Source: Hymenopellis radicata
Lineage: Eukaryota > Basidiomycota > Agaricomycetes > Agaricales > Physalacriaceae
Assembly (NCBI GenBank): GCA_015501595.1
Contig: JADNRX010000009.1
Coordinates: forward strand, 372,001 to 436,000
Length of the DNA: 64,000 nucleotides
Direction of reading: 5' to 3'
In this document: positions 1 through 8,995 of the stretch, in pieces
Layout of the letters: each line of letters starts with the position of its first letter
Numbering within the stretch: position 1 is the first letter of the stretch
The notes under the pieces: generated by a model
What the model was told of the DNA's origin: nothing
What the model saw: only the letters and a program-made list of their open reading frames with translations
The model's database searches: none
Made by a program: the position numbers and the translations under genes

Positions 1-1655
1 GGACAAAAGACTCTAGCCTGTTTCGCGCTAAAAGTGCGGGTGTAAGGACGACAAGACAAAGGATCTTAGGAAATTGCCCTCACAGATTTCTGGAACGAAT
101 CGAACTGTGCTGAGCCTCTCTATGGCGGTATCCTTGAGCTCGTTCAGATTAGCGAACCATTGCGATGTAGCGCTACTCGAATTGTCAGCATATCAAACTG
201 AGAACGACGGAGGTGTCATACGTGACGATGATAGGCTCATTGGTCCTCCAGTCATAAGGATACTTGTGCTTGATCCGTTTGATTTTTACAAGAGCACCTT
301 TGACCTTCAAGAGCTCAACGACAGCCCGCGATCCACCCTCCAACACCGGCTGTCCAATCAGGGACGCTGCAGCAGTTTCGCCAACGACCGCGCGAACATC
401 GTCGGAAAACTGTCCTAGGTGGTTAACGTGGCAGAGCATCGAGTCTAAAGATAGAGAGCGAAAAGCATTGTAGTCTTCGGCTCCGTGCGCAGGGGCGCAA
501 TGCACTAGTCCGGTACCAGATTCCGATGTGACGTGTGGCGCATGTATCACTTGAAAGGTTTCGTCCTTCTGGGTGAACATGGGAACATAGCAGGTTCCGA
601 CGAGCTTACGACCTTTGGTGGTTGTCAGTAACAAGAGTGGTTATAGAGTAAAAGACATACCATCAAGCTCAGACACTACATTGACAGGACCTAGAATATC
701 CACGAGTGCCTCGAGACGAGATTTCGCTATGACGAGAAGAGGGCCATCACGCTCAAGACGTTTAACGATCAAGTAGGTCAAGTCGTCGTTGACAGCGATT
801 CCCTGTTCAGTCGGGATGAGCTAAGGACGGAAGACACGTTGATACACACCATGTTAGCAGTAAGAGTCCAAGGCGTCGTCGTCCAAACGAGCAATTGCAT
901 AGGTACACCGAATTGTTGCAGGTCGGGATTTGACTTTAGGTCGACGTCGAAGGTAACATATACCGAATGTGAGACGTGATCCTCTTTATAAACCAGTTCT
1001 GCTTCGGCCAAGGCGGAATGAGATGAAGGAGAGTAATGGACAGGGCGATATTTCCTGTATATGAGACCTGACAGATGTATAAGCGTGTACGAATTCTGAA
1101 TTGAGTTCATGTCCACCTTTCTCAACCATGGACTGGAAGATTTCGAGTTGACGCATCTCATAGTCGTGATCTGTAGATTGAGTGGTTTGAGGTATGCGGA
1201 AGGATTGAATGACATACCTAATGTTCTATAGGTTGACGCGTCGTCGTGCCAGTCCGCCATGATCCCAAACTGCTGGAACTCGTGCTTTTGCACGACTATC
1301 TCGCGTAACGCTGTTTCCCGGGCAGCCAATCGAAGAGCAGTTGGTAATAGCGCCGTAGAGTCTACCTTGGGCAAATGAGGTGAAAAATTTCGGGATAACA
1401 TGGCTTGTACGCACTCCTAGGTCTTTTAAGGCCTTGTTTTCTATTGGCAGTCCGTGACAGTCCCATCCCGGAGTGTAGCTACGCGTCGAATTCAAGACAA
1501 ATTCAAGAAAATATGCGCGACGTACTTGACTCGTTTCCCGCAAATGACGTTGAACCGGCAAATGATGTCCTTTAGGATTTTGTGCGTTAATTCGCCAAAA
1601 CGCTGAATACACAATAGGGCTCACCCATGTGTAGACTGCCATTCGCATATGGAGG
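1..1655 (-). pseudogene. Truncated duplicate of mitochondrial isoleucyl-tRNA synthetase
   Basis: This is a near-identical copy, introns included, of the synthetase N-terminal half at 14,276-15,950; position 1 pairs with 14,276. In the best-conserved 149-residue piece I count four amino-acid differences. The copy runs off the left edge. It is broken in two ways. A 20-bp deletion near 1,581 removes the acceptor of the intron just after the HMG part of the HIGH signature, together with the next codons. Homology also stops at about 1,655, where the codons leading into the HIGH motif are replaced by unrelated sequence, so the mitochondrial presequence and start are missing. The WDCHGLPIE motif and part of the editing domain are still readable. 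It is very likely a pseudogene from a recent segmental duplication. Whether the part left of the window is intact cannot be seen. Confidence 0.85.
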
Positions 1656-1665
1656 CCCTTCTTGG

Positions 1666-2103
1666 CTATGTGCCCAACTGCGACTGCGCGTCCGAGATGT
1701 TGCTGATGGGAGGACATGCTCTCAGGAGGGGTGAAGAGGTGTTTCTGGCGTCCGAGGAGGTTGAAGAGGTGGTGGTCGGAGATGGTCTCGAGGACGTTGA
1801 CGAGGGGAGATGGCCTTGAGGAGGGTGGGTTGTCGTGGTCGTGTCCATCATCTGTCTCTGGGGTGTTGAGGAAGTGCTGGGAAGACGTCTCTTGGGTGCA
1901 GTGGTGGCGGTGTCTCCTGAGCCGGGGTGGTCGTGTCCTCTTCCTTCGCGTCTTCCTGGGTGTCGGGGGTGGAGACGGTGTCCTCTTGGAGCTGTCTTCT
2001 GTTGGCGGAGACAGAGCGTGGATTGCAGGGTTCGTGGGAGTGGACTCGAGTAGCCCTTCCCCCCATTAGGCAGGTCCTCTTCGATCAAGTCGCGTTTACT
2101 CAA
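1666..2103 (-). other. Low-complexity ORF joined to the truncated synthetase copy
   Basis: This 145-codon open frame is rich in Ser, Thr, Pro and His. Its last codons lie beside the breakpoint of the synthetase duplicate. Other minus frames are also open here because the DNA is biased and lacks stops, so coding status is doubtful. No family is recognised. It may be the sequence into which the truncated synthetase segment was joined. Confidence 0.2.
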
Positions 2104-2329
2104 ATCGACTCTATTTCGCGTTCTACGTAGTTCTACCTGCTCTAACCTAGCTTAGTAAGCCCCTGTGTTCTCCCAGACCCTCTCCCCCTTCGACTGAGAA
2201 AAACGCGGGCAAAATCGTCAATAGTTTCCCCTGCCAACCCGGCACGTACTTGGTTAAAAAAAATACAAACCCCCACCCACAGAGGAGTGAGACGAAGTAT
2301 AGGATTTGCTAGAAATGTAAGATGACTTA

Positions 2330-4440
2330 CCGTATGGCCTCCGCCGGAGTTGAACCCACGACTCTTCGGATCTGTAGCAAAACTCAGAATGCGCAGATCC
2401 TACAGAGAAAGAAATTACCTTGCTCGCGGAAGGATCCTAGCATTCCGACCTTCGACCGTGATCGCCAGAGAGTAATCAGAGAAGACGGACCCGCGACTCC
2501 TTGGATCTGAAGCGAATTGAATTACACCCGAAGTCAACGAGTTCGAACCGCGGAGTGACCTCGCCGGTCAGGCTTGGATCCCACGAAAATCTGCCTGAAA
2601 AGTGGGTTGGACGTGTCGTATTTCGACAACAACTTGAGGGAACCCACTGGTGAAAGAGCTCGCTTCGGCGGGAATTGATCCGCCGTCTTGTGGCGTGTCT
2701 GACAGCGACACTTGTCAACATTGTGCCGCAGACGTCGATGCAGCCGAACAGCGAGTACGGCCTCATCGGCCAAAGTGTCGATGATCCACAGGGATGGGCT
2801 GTACATCAGAGTTAGTAAGTCACTCACAACTCGAGAAGAACGCGAGACGTACCTGAAGCAGGTTCGATTCGCCGTCTCGACATTTCTCAGGCCGAATAAC
2901 GCAGACGAGCATCCCCGCATAGAGGAACACACAAGGTCCGGAGCCTTGAAGGAGAGCAGCGAGTGTGGCCTCGCCGGCCCGGCAAAATTCTCAGGAAAAT
3001 CGGCTGCAATGTGGGTCAGAAAGCAAGTCGGAGAATTGAATAGAACGAGCGACTTACCCCCATTGTAGACGAAGATGCGAACAACGACCGGACGGGATGT
3101 AAGGCTCCGACAAACACATGGGTAAAGGCGCAATCCTCGCGCGGACATCAACGCGTCATCAATGAAGAAATCCTAAACAGACGCGGTGCGAATGAAAGCA
3201 GCGAGTGTGGCCTCGCCGGCCAGGCAAAATTTTCAGGAAATTCGGCTGAAAGGTAGGTCAGATTTACGTCAGAGCGGCACGCACACGGGAAACCACTCAC
3301 AATGGCAATTCAACTCGCCGCGGACAGCGTCATCAGCGAAGCACTCCTGAGCAGACGATGCGTCAATGGAAGCAGCCAGCGTGGCCTCGCCGGCCAGGCT
3401 TCGCGGTCCAGGAAATTGAACTAAAGGTTGATTAGACGTGGAGTCAAGGATCGAGAAGCGAGAACAACGTACTAGTTAGAACTCCCTCACTTTCAGAAGT
3501 GATGGAGAGCCTCAGCGAATCGAGGTAACAAACAGGCAGCGGCACACGAATACTTGATGTTGCGGCGGCGTGATGTGGCCTCGCCGGCCAGGCAAAATTT
3601 TCTCGCGGACACGCTGCAAAATGGAGTTAGAATTGAAAGCAGATATGCAAAGGAGATCACTTACCATCTCGAGGTCATCCAACAATACAGAGGAAGCCTT
3701 GAATCGATTGAAGACAGCCTCCCCTCGCCGGCTGAGCAGCAAGTCATGCTGAAATGATTAGAATCAAGTTAAAGGATCAAGGAATAGAGGAATAGAGGAC
3801 ATACAACGACGTACGTCGCCCTTCCAAGACCGAACCTTCGCCTCGGTGGCACGAGTCTCCAACAGAAGAACCGCCGTGGTCGAGTTGGTCAGCTTGAGGT
3901 CGCGAGAGGTGGCCTCGCCGGCCAGGCTTCGGGGCTGTCAAAGTTGAACTAGAATCAAGTCAGAAACCTGTGCAAAATGAAGAAGAAATGATCAACTTAC
4001 CAGAAGGTAACCCGTGATTCACCCAAGCCATCATGGAAGATCACTGTTCACACTGGATAGCGGACCGCTACGTCGTAGTCAGGCTGGTGACTACAAACCG
4101 AGGAGCTCTAAATTCATCAGACACGCGTCAAAAATACGAGGGAAGATAAAACTTACTGCCAGCAGTCGAAATAAGGCTCATTGTGAGTCGACGTTCATCC
4201 AACGTAGAGCGCGCCTCGTCAGGGAGGAACTAAGCGGAAAAGAGTCCGAACATCGTACAAGGAGAAGAAAAGATGACATACCAAAGAAGAAAGCCAACAA
4301 GACGGAGAGCAGCTTGAAGCTGCTGTCCACGCCGGGGACTACATAGCTAAGGGCCGAGGTCACATCGCCGGCGCGGCGTCGTCCTCATGCACATATCGCC
4401 TCGGACTGGTGTAACCAGCGTCAAAATCTAAGGAGCATTT
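2330..4440 (-). repeat. Array of about nine degenerate exon-like repeats
   Basis: A core resembling GTGGCCTCGCCGGCCAGGC recurs near 2553, 2755, 2961, 3203, 3381, 3574, 3721, 3909 and 4355, mostly every 150-240 bp. The units at about 2,953-3,022 and 3,195-3,262 are nearly identical over some 65 bp. Read on the minus strand the core gives Leu-Ala-Gly-Glu-Ala-Thr or close variants, and most units are followed by a GTAAGT, GTGAGT, GTACGT or GTATG donor-like site. This is the pattern of a minus-strand gene built from repeated small exons that is now decayed: several units have stops or no acceptor. No protein family is recognised. It could also be a non-coding satellite that happens to carry splice-like motifs. 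Confidence 0.5.
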
Positions 4441-5070
4441 TGTTAGTGAACGCGCCAGACGCTGAAAAGAAGGTCGAACATACCAGCAGCACTACAGACG
4501 CGTTCCCGAGACCATCAGAACGTTTATTAGAGCAAGACACATCTAAAACGAGTCGAATGAGCGAGTGGAAGAGGAGGAAAGAACGGAAACGACTTGCCAG
4601 CTCGTGGGGTAAGAAGGAGAGAGCGCTCGGCAAACGCCGAGTACCGCTTTTGGACATCAACGTCGAACGCGCGAGCATTGGTGACGTGCGCCCTTGACGA
4701 CGAGCATTGAAGACGGTCCTCAGAAGGACAACAACTGGTCGGGCTCTGTCGAGGATACCCTGGGACGACAACAATCAGCTGGAGAACGTGGGAGGAACGA
4801 CGGACAATGGACTTACCTAGAAGGACATGGGCGAGTCAGCTGAAATGTGTTGTTCCACGAGATGCAGGAGGTCGAGGGAGGAGACGCAATCAGTGGAGGA
4901 GAAAACTGGGAGAAAGTGAGGGAGAAAAGTGGGTAATTCCTTGAACAGTGGTCATGGTTAAAGGAAAAGAAAACCTGACATGCAGGGTCCATTCTGCGCG
5001 CGCCGCACCAAACAAACAGTGCCTCGGCCTCAATCCCAACATAATTCTAAATTTATTTTCAATTCCATTT
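4441..5070. other. Gene-free stretch
   Basis: Only short overlapping open frames lie here, none with recognisable motifs. A few more minus-strand GTAAGT/GTATG-like sites near 4,480 and 4,810 suggest that the decayed multi-exon region continues this far, without the repeated core. Confidence 0.35.
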
Positions 5071-5123
5071 CATTCCAAACCTACGGCATTGTTGATTCCC
5101 AACGATGCCGTGGGTTTGGAATG
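5071..5123. repeat. 24-bp inverted repeat forming a hairpin with a 5-nt loop
   Basis: CATTCCAAACC at 5071 is matched in reverse complement by GGTTTGGAATG ending at 5123. The arms continue inward to 5094 and 5100, leaving a 5-nt loop. The only two mismatches would be G-U pairs in RNA. No gene covers it. It may be a miniature element remnant or a transcribed hairpin. Confidence 0.75.
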
Positions 5124-6123
5124 TGTGGTAGAGAATGTTGATTTGAGCACAGATCCCAGCTTGGGCGCCACGGGTGTTAGATTGCCTGGAAGCTCATTTA
5201 CAGCAAGAGTTTGAGTGGTCAGAAACCAACTTGAGACCATATTCACACCGAATGTAAGAGGGAATCTGAGTCTGAACGGGTATGCCGGCAAAAGTAATGT
5301 TGATGTGCACTAGTGGAGCCCTGGAAACGGCGAAAACAGTTGAGTCATGATGCCTTGAATGTTAAGTCCGACGGACAACGGGCGGAAGAATCCTGTGTGG
5401 CAACAGTAATGACTGTTGCCGGTGTTCTTGGTGGTACGTGGCAGAGGAGGAATAAAGATTGCAAGTACTGCGGCAGGGAAGCGAGAATCAGCACCAGATG
5501 AGGCTCAACGATGAAACGTGGTAAAGCTATTGTGGTGAAGCGGCAAAGTGTGCCTGCTATGCCTTTTTGCCTCCGCGAGCTGTGCGTTCAAGTACACCGC
5601 TGGGACACTTTTTAGATATTATTCTTACTGTCCCAGAATATACATCTAGATGCTTGCAAGTATCTCAGCAGTCACCGTAGACCCTCACGCGCACGAGTCA
5701 CCAGAACCCAGCACAATATCAGCCAGTTTCTCCTTGACACCCTTCCACATTTTCCCGTTGGTCCAGAAGGCGCCCATGAGTTCCATCCGGCTCTAATCGT
5801 CTTCTATTATATTTCTAGACCTGCCAAGAGATCGGCCTGCTGAACTTGTCCGCATTCGGATAACATACCAAAGTTCATCTCCCCGTTTCTCCCTCTATAT
5901 TTCCCCGATTCGTTAGTCTTGTTTGCACAATAAAAGGCACTGTAAATACCTTCAAAACATGTGTGGAAACTCTAAAAAAAGTGCAACCGATAAGTCAAAA
6001 GTTGAGCTCGCGACTTGGGATTTTCGGATCGAGGTCGGCACGTGCCTATGACGCATACGTGCTTGTCTTCGTACTGCCATGATCGTTTGGCGCTCTTCGA
6101 CGCAGGACGCATCCAGCGGCCTT
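5124..6123. other. Gene-free stretch with a possible terminal exon
   Basis: No convincing gene was found. On the minus strand at about 5,690-5,795 there is a short open piece preceded by an acceptor-like TTAG (near 5,796) and, further upstream, a GTATGTTA donor near 5,870. This could be the last exon of a lost gene. No family was recognised. Confidence 0.25.
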
Positions 6124-6128
6124 GCTCC

Positions 6129-6298
6129 TGTCGGAGTTGTACGAGCTCACGGCAGCGCAGATCATTCGGATACTGCCGTAGTTTATATAACTCGATATTT
6201 GTATTTTACTTCTTACCGTTTGCCCGCTTCGTCGACGCAGCAATCCAAACGTTCTTTTGCTTTGCTCTCTCGTCTGACTCTCGGGTCAACATCTATCA
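6129..6298 (+). repeat. 5' LTR of the gag-only element
   Basis: This 170-bp LTR has TG/CA ends and contains a TATATAA box (about 6,184-6,190) that could drive the element transcript. It matches the 3' LTR throughout and is preceded by the target duplication GCTCC. Confidence 0.93.
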
Positions 6299-6469
6299 CA
6301 AACGGTGTACCTTGACTGAGGGAATTCAGTCTGTCTCAGCCGCATCATCAGCTCCCGGACGAGTCATCGCTGTTTGCCAGCCCCGCAAAAAATCGCTGTA
6401 GTCAGCCCCGAACCACACACTTGAGCATCGACGCTCACTACCACACCATTCCCACCCTTCTATCTCATC

Positions 6470-7429
6470 ATGACCAAGGACAAAAACACCCGTGTTGTCA
6501 TTCTCGAGACTTCCGACGACATCGACGATTGGACATTCACGACTCGTGCCCACTTACGGGGCAAGTCGCTTTGGTCCGTTGTCGAGGGTACCCAGCCTGT
6601 CCCTACCACTGCTGCTGCCCTGCGAACCTACCAGAACAAGGTTGACCAGGCTTCATCCATCATCATCGAACGCACCGGACGCAGACAACTCGCTCATATT
6701 CGCCAACTCGATGGTAATCCCAAGGCCATGTGGGACCGTCTCATCGCTATGAACCGCACTACTGGTCTTAGCATGCACATTCGGCTCTGGCAGCTTTTTG
6801 ACAGTACCACCCTCACTCCCGATAACACCATGTCCACCCATATCGCCGTCTTGCGTGAAATTGCGGAGAAGCTTGAACGTCTTTTCAAAGACGAGCCGTC
6901 CTCTGCCAAGTTCATCGCCACCCTCCTTGGATCCCTTCCAGACAATAAAGGGTATCGGGATTTGATCAGCTCACTCGAGGGTGATATCCAGTCAGACGAC
7001 CTTGACCATGTCATTCAACGCTGTTTGAATGAGTACGAGCGCCAGGAGAGGAAGAAGGGGAAGAAGAGTGAGGAGGAGAAGGAGGAGGAGAAGGAGAAGG
7101 AGTCACCCAACGAGGCCCTTATCGCACAGGTTGCTCAGCTCACTGCGATGGTCTCAAAGTTGCAGACTTCGAGAGGAGAGGGAGCAGCAATGCAGAAGAC
7201 ATCTGGACGTCAAATCCAGTGTTTCCGCTGTGGTGGCCGAGGACATTACAAGTCCGAGTGCCCGAGTCCCAAGGAAATGCACGCTTCTGGAGCCATCGAC
7301 GACGATGACGACGAGCCTATTGTCCATATTGGGGCTTCTGCTTTTGTTTCAGTTGGACTCGACGACAGTGATGATGAACTGCCAGATGACTATGATTGGG
7401 AGGCCCATCATACTTCTGTTGGGATATAG
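6470..7429 (+). CDS. Gag-like polyprotein of an LTR element, with CCHC zinc knuckle
   Basis: An intronless 319-residue protein. The N-terminal part, with Asp-Asp-Trp-Thr-Phe near residue 19 and a helical region up to about 190, resembles the UBN2/DUF4219 gag domain of Ty1/copia elements, which builds the virus-like particle. A Lys/Glu-rich linker and a short predicted coiled coil follow at about 195-235. Then comes a C-X2-C-X4-H-X4-C zinc knuckle (CFRCGGRGHYKSEC, about residue 250), expected to bind element RNA, and an Asp-rich tail. The stop lies 82 bp before the 3' LTR, so there is no room for pol. The frame is undamaged, which fits a young element. The start is the first in-frame ATG after the 5' LTR. 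Confidence 0.9.
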   Translation: MTKDKNTRVVILETSDDIDDWTFTTRAHLRGKSLWSVVEGTQPVPTTAAALRTYQNKVDQASSIIIERTGRRQLAHIRQLDGNPKAMWDRLIAMNRTTGLSMHIRLWQLFDSTTLTPDNTMSTHIAVLREIAEKLERLFKDEPSSAKFIATLLGSLPDNKGYRDLISSLEGDIQSDDLDHVIQRCLNEYERQERKKGKKSEEEKEEEKEKESPNEALIAQVAQLTAMVSKLQTSRGEGAAMQKTSGRQIQCFRCGGRGHYKSECPSPKEMHASGAIDDDDDEPIVHIGASAFVSVGLDDSDDELPDDYDWEAHHTSVGI

Positions 7430-7511
7430 ACTTGCTGAATCGAGGGGATGTAGGTTTCATCTTGTATGTTTGAGTTGTTTTCTTTGTGCTGCCATTTCGC
7501 TCGAGGGGATG

Positions 7512-7681
7512 TGTCGGAGTTGTACGAGCTCACGGCAGCGCAGATCATTCGGATACTGCCGTAGTTTATATAACTCGATATTTGTATTTTACTTCTTACC
7601 GTTTGCCCGCTTCGTCGACGCAGCAATCCAAACGTTCTTTTGCTTTGCTCTCTCGTCTGACTCTCGGGTCAACATCTATCA
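7512..7681 (+). repeat. 3' LTR of the gag-only element
   Basis: A 170-bp copy of the 5' LTR, preceded by a polypurine tract and followed by the second GCTCC target duplication. Confidence 0.93.
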
Positions 7682-7689
7682 GCTCCGCC

Positions 7690-8968
7690 CCCCATCAATC
7701 TCATTGTGCCTTAATCAAACTGGCTCGACTTTCTGCTGTCTCTTCCTCACTGGAAACCCCTCGCAATATGGGTCTCAATTGGAATCTACGCTCAATTCAT
7801 ATTTGACACGTTCTTTGGGCAAACTTCCACAGACAAATGCGCTGGAACTTCAGGAACAGGGCCTCAGGGATGTAGAGGGTTATGAATCGCGACTGGGCGC
7901 GGTGTTTCGGGTGCGTTCTTTGGGGGTTGGAAATGTTCTGGATTGTGTATTTGGGGATTTCGGGGCCTTGGCGGCTGAATTATGACATGAGAACGATTGG
8001 AATGTGCGCGGAGGATCGGATGGTCCGTGCGCGGATGGGTGGTATAAAGAGGGCGGACGTTCGGTGAGTTGTTATCATTCCTCCATCCGCCACATTTCCT
8101 CTCATTCGCTCTTCTTAGGCTTTCTACACTTTATTCTTGCCCTCCTTGATTCTAATTGCCCTATGCTTATACATGGTAAGCTCCTCGCTTGGTTTCCTTG
8201 ACGTTGGATTGAACTTTTTCAGTCGTGTTACTTGTAACTTCACCATTCGAGGCAAGTCTTTGCTTTTCATGCTATCCTCACGATATTAACCCTCTCTCTA
8301 GGCTAATACTACGGTCCACCTAGTCCTCGCTTTGAATTGCATTGGTTAGTCTTGCCAGTCTCGTCGGTTAACTTCCCCATACTAACCTCATTTTGAAGCT
8401 TAGAGTTTTACTCCGCGATTGCTTGAATTCAGACGTATATAAAGGTACGACTTATTTACTCTTTTCACTACCAATCTAACCCTCTTATAGAGCATCCTCC
8501 AACCGGAATGTTTCCGGGCAGCGAATGGTATGTCCGATCGGTTCTTTCTGCTTCCGATCTCTCCTCTTACCACCATGATCAGATTCATCGCGTCTTTAAC
8601 TGACCCACGACGACTTCCCTGACATGTTAATAGCATTCTTCTCACCCTCTTCAACGTCTCTGTGCTGTTGCTTGCTGTCTGCTCGTTACGCCGCTGCCAC
8701 CGACGGTTCGTTGTCTGCCCACACCAAAATGACCAACTTTTATTCTTGTCAACCTCGATTCGGACCATTTCCGGGGCAATACGCCGTCCATTCTACACAT
8801 ATATTTTTGCTGAAACGACACGTTCTCATAACATTATGGCCCCAATACTTCCAACAATAGACAAAGTCGCTGGATTGCGACTCGCCTTCAGGATCGCGAC
8901 ACTTCGACTAAAACGGAGCCTTCTAACGGACCCCAGCAATTCTACAGGATGGTGTCACCAAGTTTAGA
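7690..8968 (+). pseudogene. Decayed multi-exon gene with hydrophobic exons
   Basis: From about 8,064 a series of donor and acceptor pairs (GTGAGT...CTTAG, GTAAGC...TTTCAG, GCAAGT...CTCTAG, GTACGA...TTATAG, GTATGT...TAATAG) outlines short plus-strand exons, several coding for hydrophobic runs. The last open piece, about 8,637-8,968, starts with a membrane-like Leu/Val-rich segment. No single splicing path I tried stays open across all exons: stops appear near 8,230 and 8,402-8,428. Small exons encoding membrane helices are common in Agaricomycete genes, but no family was identified. It is probably a pseudogene, or a gene with splice sites I failed to resolve. Confidence 0.35.
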
Positions 8969-8995
8969 GTGTCCCGGATGACAAACGTCTCGTTG

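Larger units (their letters stand above)
6129..7681 (+). mobile_element. Non-autonomous gag-only LTR retrotransposon (TR-GAG type)
   Basis: The element is 1,553 bp long and complete. Two 170-bp direct repeats, identical as far as I can read, bound it; both begin TGTCGGAG and end ATCTATCA, the usual TG...CA ends. It is flanked by a perfect 5-bp duplication GCTCC (6124-6128 and 7682-7686). A purine-rich GAGGGGATG tract sits directly before the 3' LTR and would serve as plus-strand primer. The interior holds one gene, a gag-like protein with a zinc knuckle, and no protease, integrase, reverse transcriptase or RNase H. Movement must therefore depend on a related complete element. Identical LTRs mean a recent insertion. 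The primer-binding site after the 5' LTR (CAAACGGTGTACC) was not matched to a tRNA. Confidence 0.93.

Noticed and set aside
2330..2520. tRNA-like 3' halves on the minus strand (GGGTTCAACTCC and GGTTCGAACTC boxes near 2,350 and 2,545)
   Set aside because: No matching acceptor stems, A boxes or anticodon stems. They fall inside the degenerate repeat array and are explained by it.
2330..4440. CRISPR-like array
   Set aside because: Repeats are degenerate, unevenly spaced (150-450 bp) and eukaryotic in context. Spacers are far too long.
7029..7985. 318-codon plus-strand ORF overlapping gag and the 3' LTR
   Set aside because: It is the shadow frame of the gag Lys/Glu-rich region (long Arg runs) running through the LTR. 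No conserved content.
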